This document shows positions 13,515 to 13,588 of a DNA stretch of 13,588 bases, piece after piece; within the stretch, counting starts at the first letter, position 1, and every line of letters starts with the position of its first letter. The notes under the pieces were generated by a model. It made no database searches. It was not told the origin of the DNA and was given only the letters and a program-made list of their open reading frames with translations. The translations under genes were made by a program, and so were the position numbers. The stretch comes from a bacterium (GTDB lineage: Bacteria > Patescibacteriota > Minisyncoccia > Phycocordibacterales > PALSA-1337): the NCBI GenBank assembly GCA_030698965.1, contig JAUYLM010000036.1, forward strand, positions 1-13,588, in the 5' to 3' direction.

Positions 13515-13588
13515 ATGGAAGAAAATAATAAAATAATCATATATAACACTGAAGATGGGCAAACTAAAATAGATGTCCGACTTGAGAA
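13515..13588 (+). CDS. RhuM-like protein, N-terminus only
   Basis: Only about 24 codons are visible. They read MEENNKIIIYNTED followed by GQTKIDVRLE. This closely matches the N-terminal pattern of RhuM-family proteins as I know it (an IIIYxTEDGxTxIxVRL core). RhuM-family genes are often found on genomic islands and near mobile elements; their biochemical role is uncertain. The position next to a recombinase fits accessory DNA. The call rests on a short segment, so it is moderate. Confidence 0.65.
   Translation, partial: MEENNKIIIYNTEDGQTKIDVRLE

Overview
This window looks like part of a genome from the Candidate Phyla Radiation (Patescibacteria, most likely a Parcubacteria-like lineage). That is an inference from style, not a database result. 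The reasons are compact gene packing, a tRNA without an encoded CCA end, membrane-anchored proteins of unknown role, an orphan solute-binding protein with no permease beside it, and an almost complete lack of Shine-Dalgarno sequences. Several start codons instead sit 6-8 bases after a TATAAT-like box, which predicts leaderless mRNAs.

Layout. Positions 1-1379 (minus) hold a two-component pair: an OmpR-type response regulator whose stop codon overlaps the start of a histidine kinase that runs off the left edge. Divergent from it (1424-2990, plus) are a DedA-PAP2 fusion membrane protein and a glutaredoxin. The glutaredoxin converges on, and overlaps, an MFS transporter. Positions 2923-7878 (minus) form a probable operon read right to left: secG, a family-5 solute-binding protein, ribonuclease J, then the MFS transporter, which also has its own promoter. 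The 489-bp gap 7879-8367 has no credible ORF. It carries two imperfect 50-bp repeats, each centred on a dyad, and a near-consensus promoter pointing leftward, so it may encode an unrecognised structured RNA. Positions 8368-10368 (plus) are groES-groEL, followed by an anchored protein with a PsbP-like signature (10432-11106) and tRNA-Ser(GGA) (11113-11197).

From 11188 rightward the window is accessory DNA. A large serine recombinase reads toward the tRNA and its stop codon lies inside the tRNA 3' end. The last ~65 codons of the recombinase lie in a 184-bp sequence that recurs in inverted orientation at 13064-13247 with about 95% identity (manual ungapped alignment, 10 mismatches). The inverted copy keeps the same reading frame open but ends in a different C-terminal tail. 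The layout therefore resembles an invertible cassette in which a recombinase could flip its own gene and exchange its tail. The alternatives are a transposon-like unit with long terminal inverted repeats, or the remnant of a second recombinase. Between and beyond the repeats (12757-13514) there is no credible protein gene but a cluster of strong hairpins, the largest 79 nt long. The right edge holds the first codons of a RhuM-like gene, again with a leaderless-type start.
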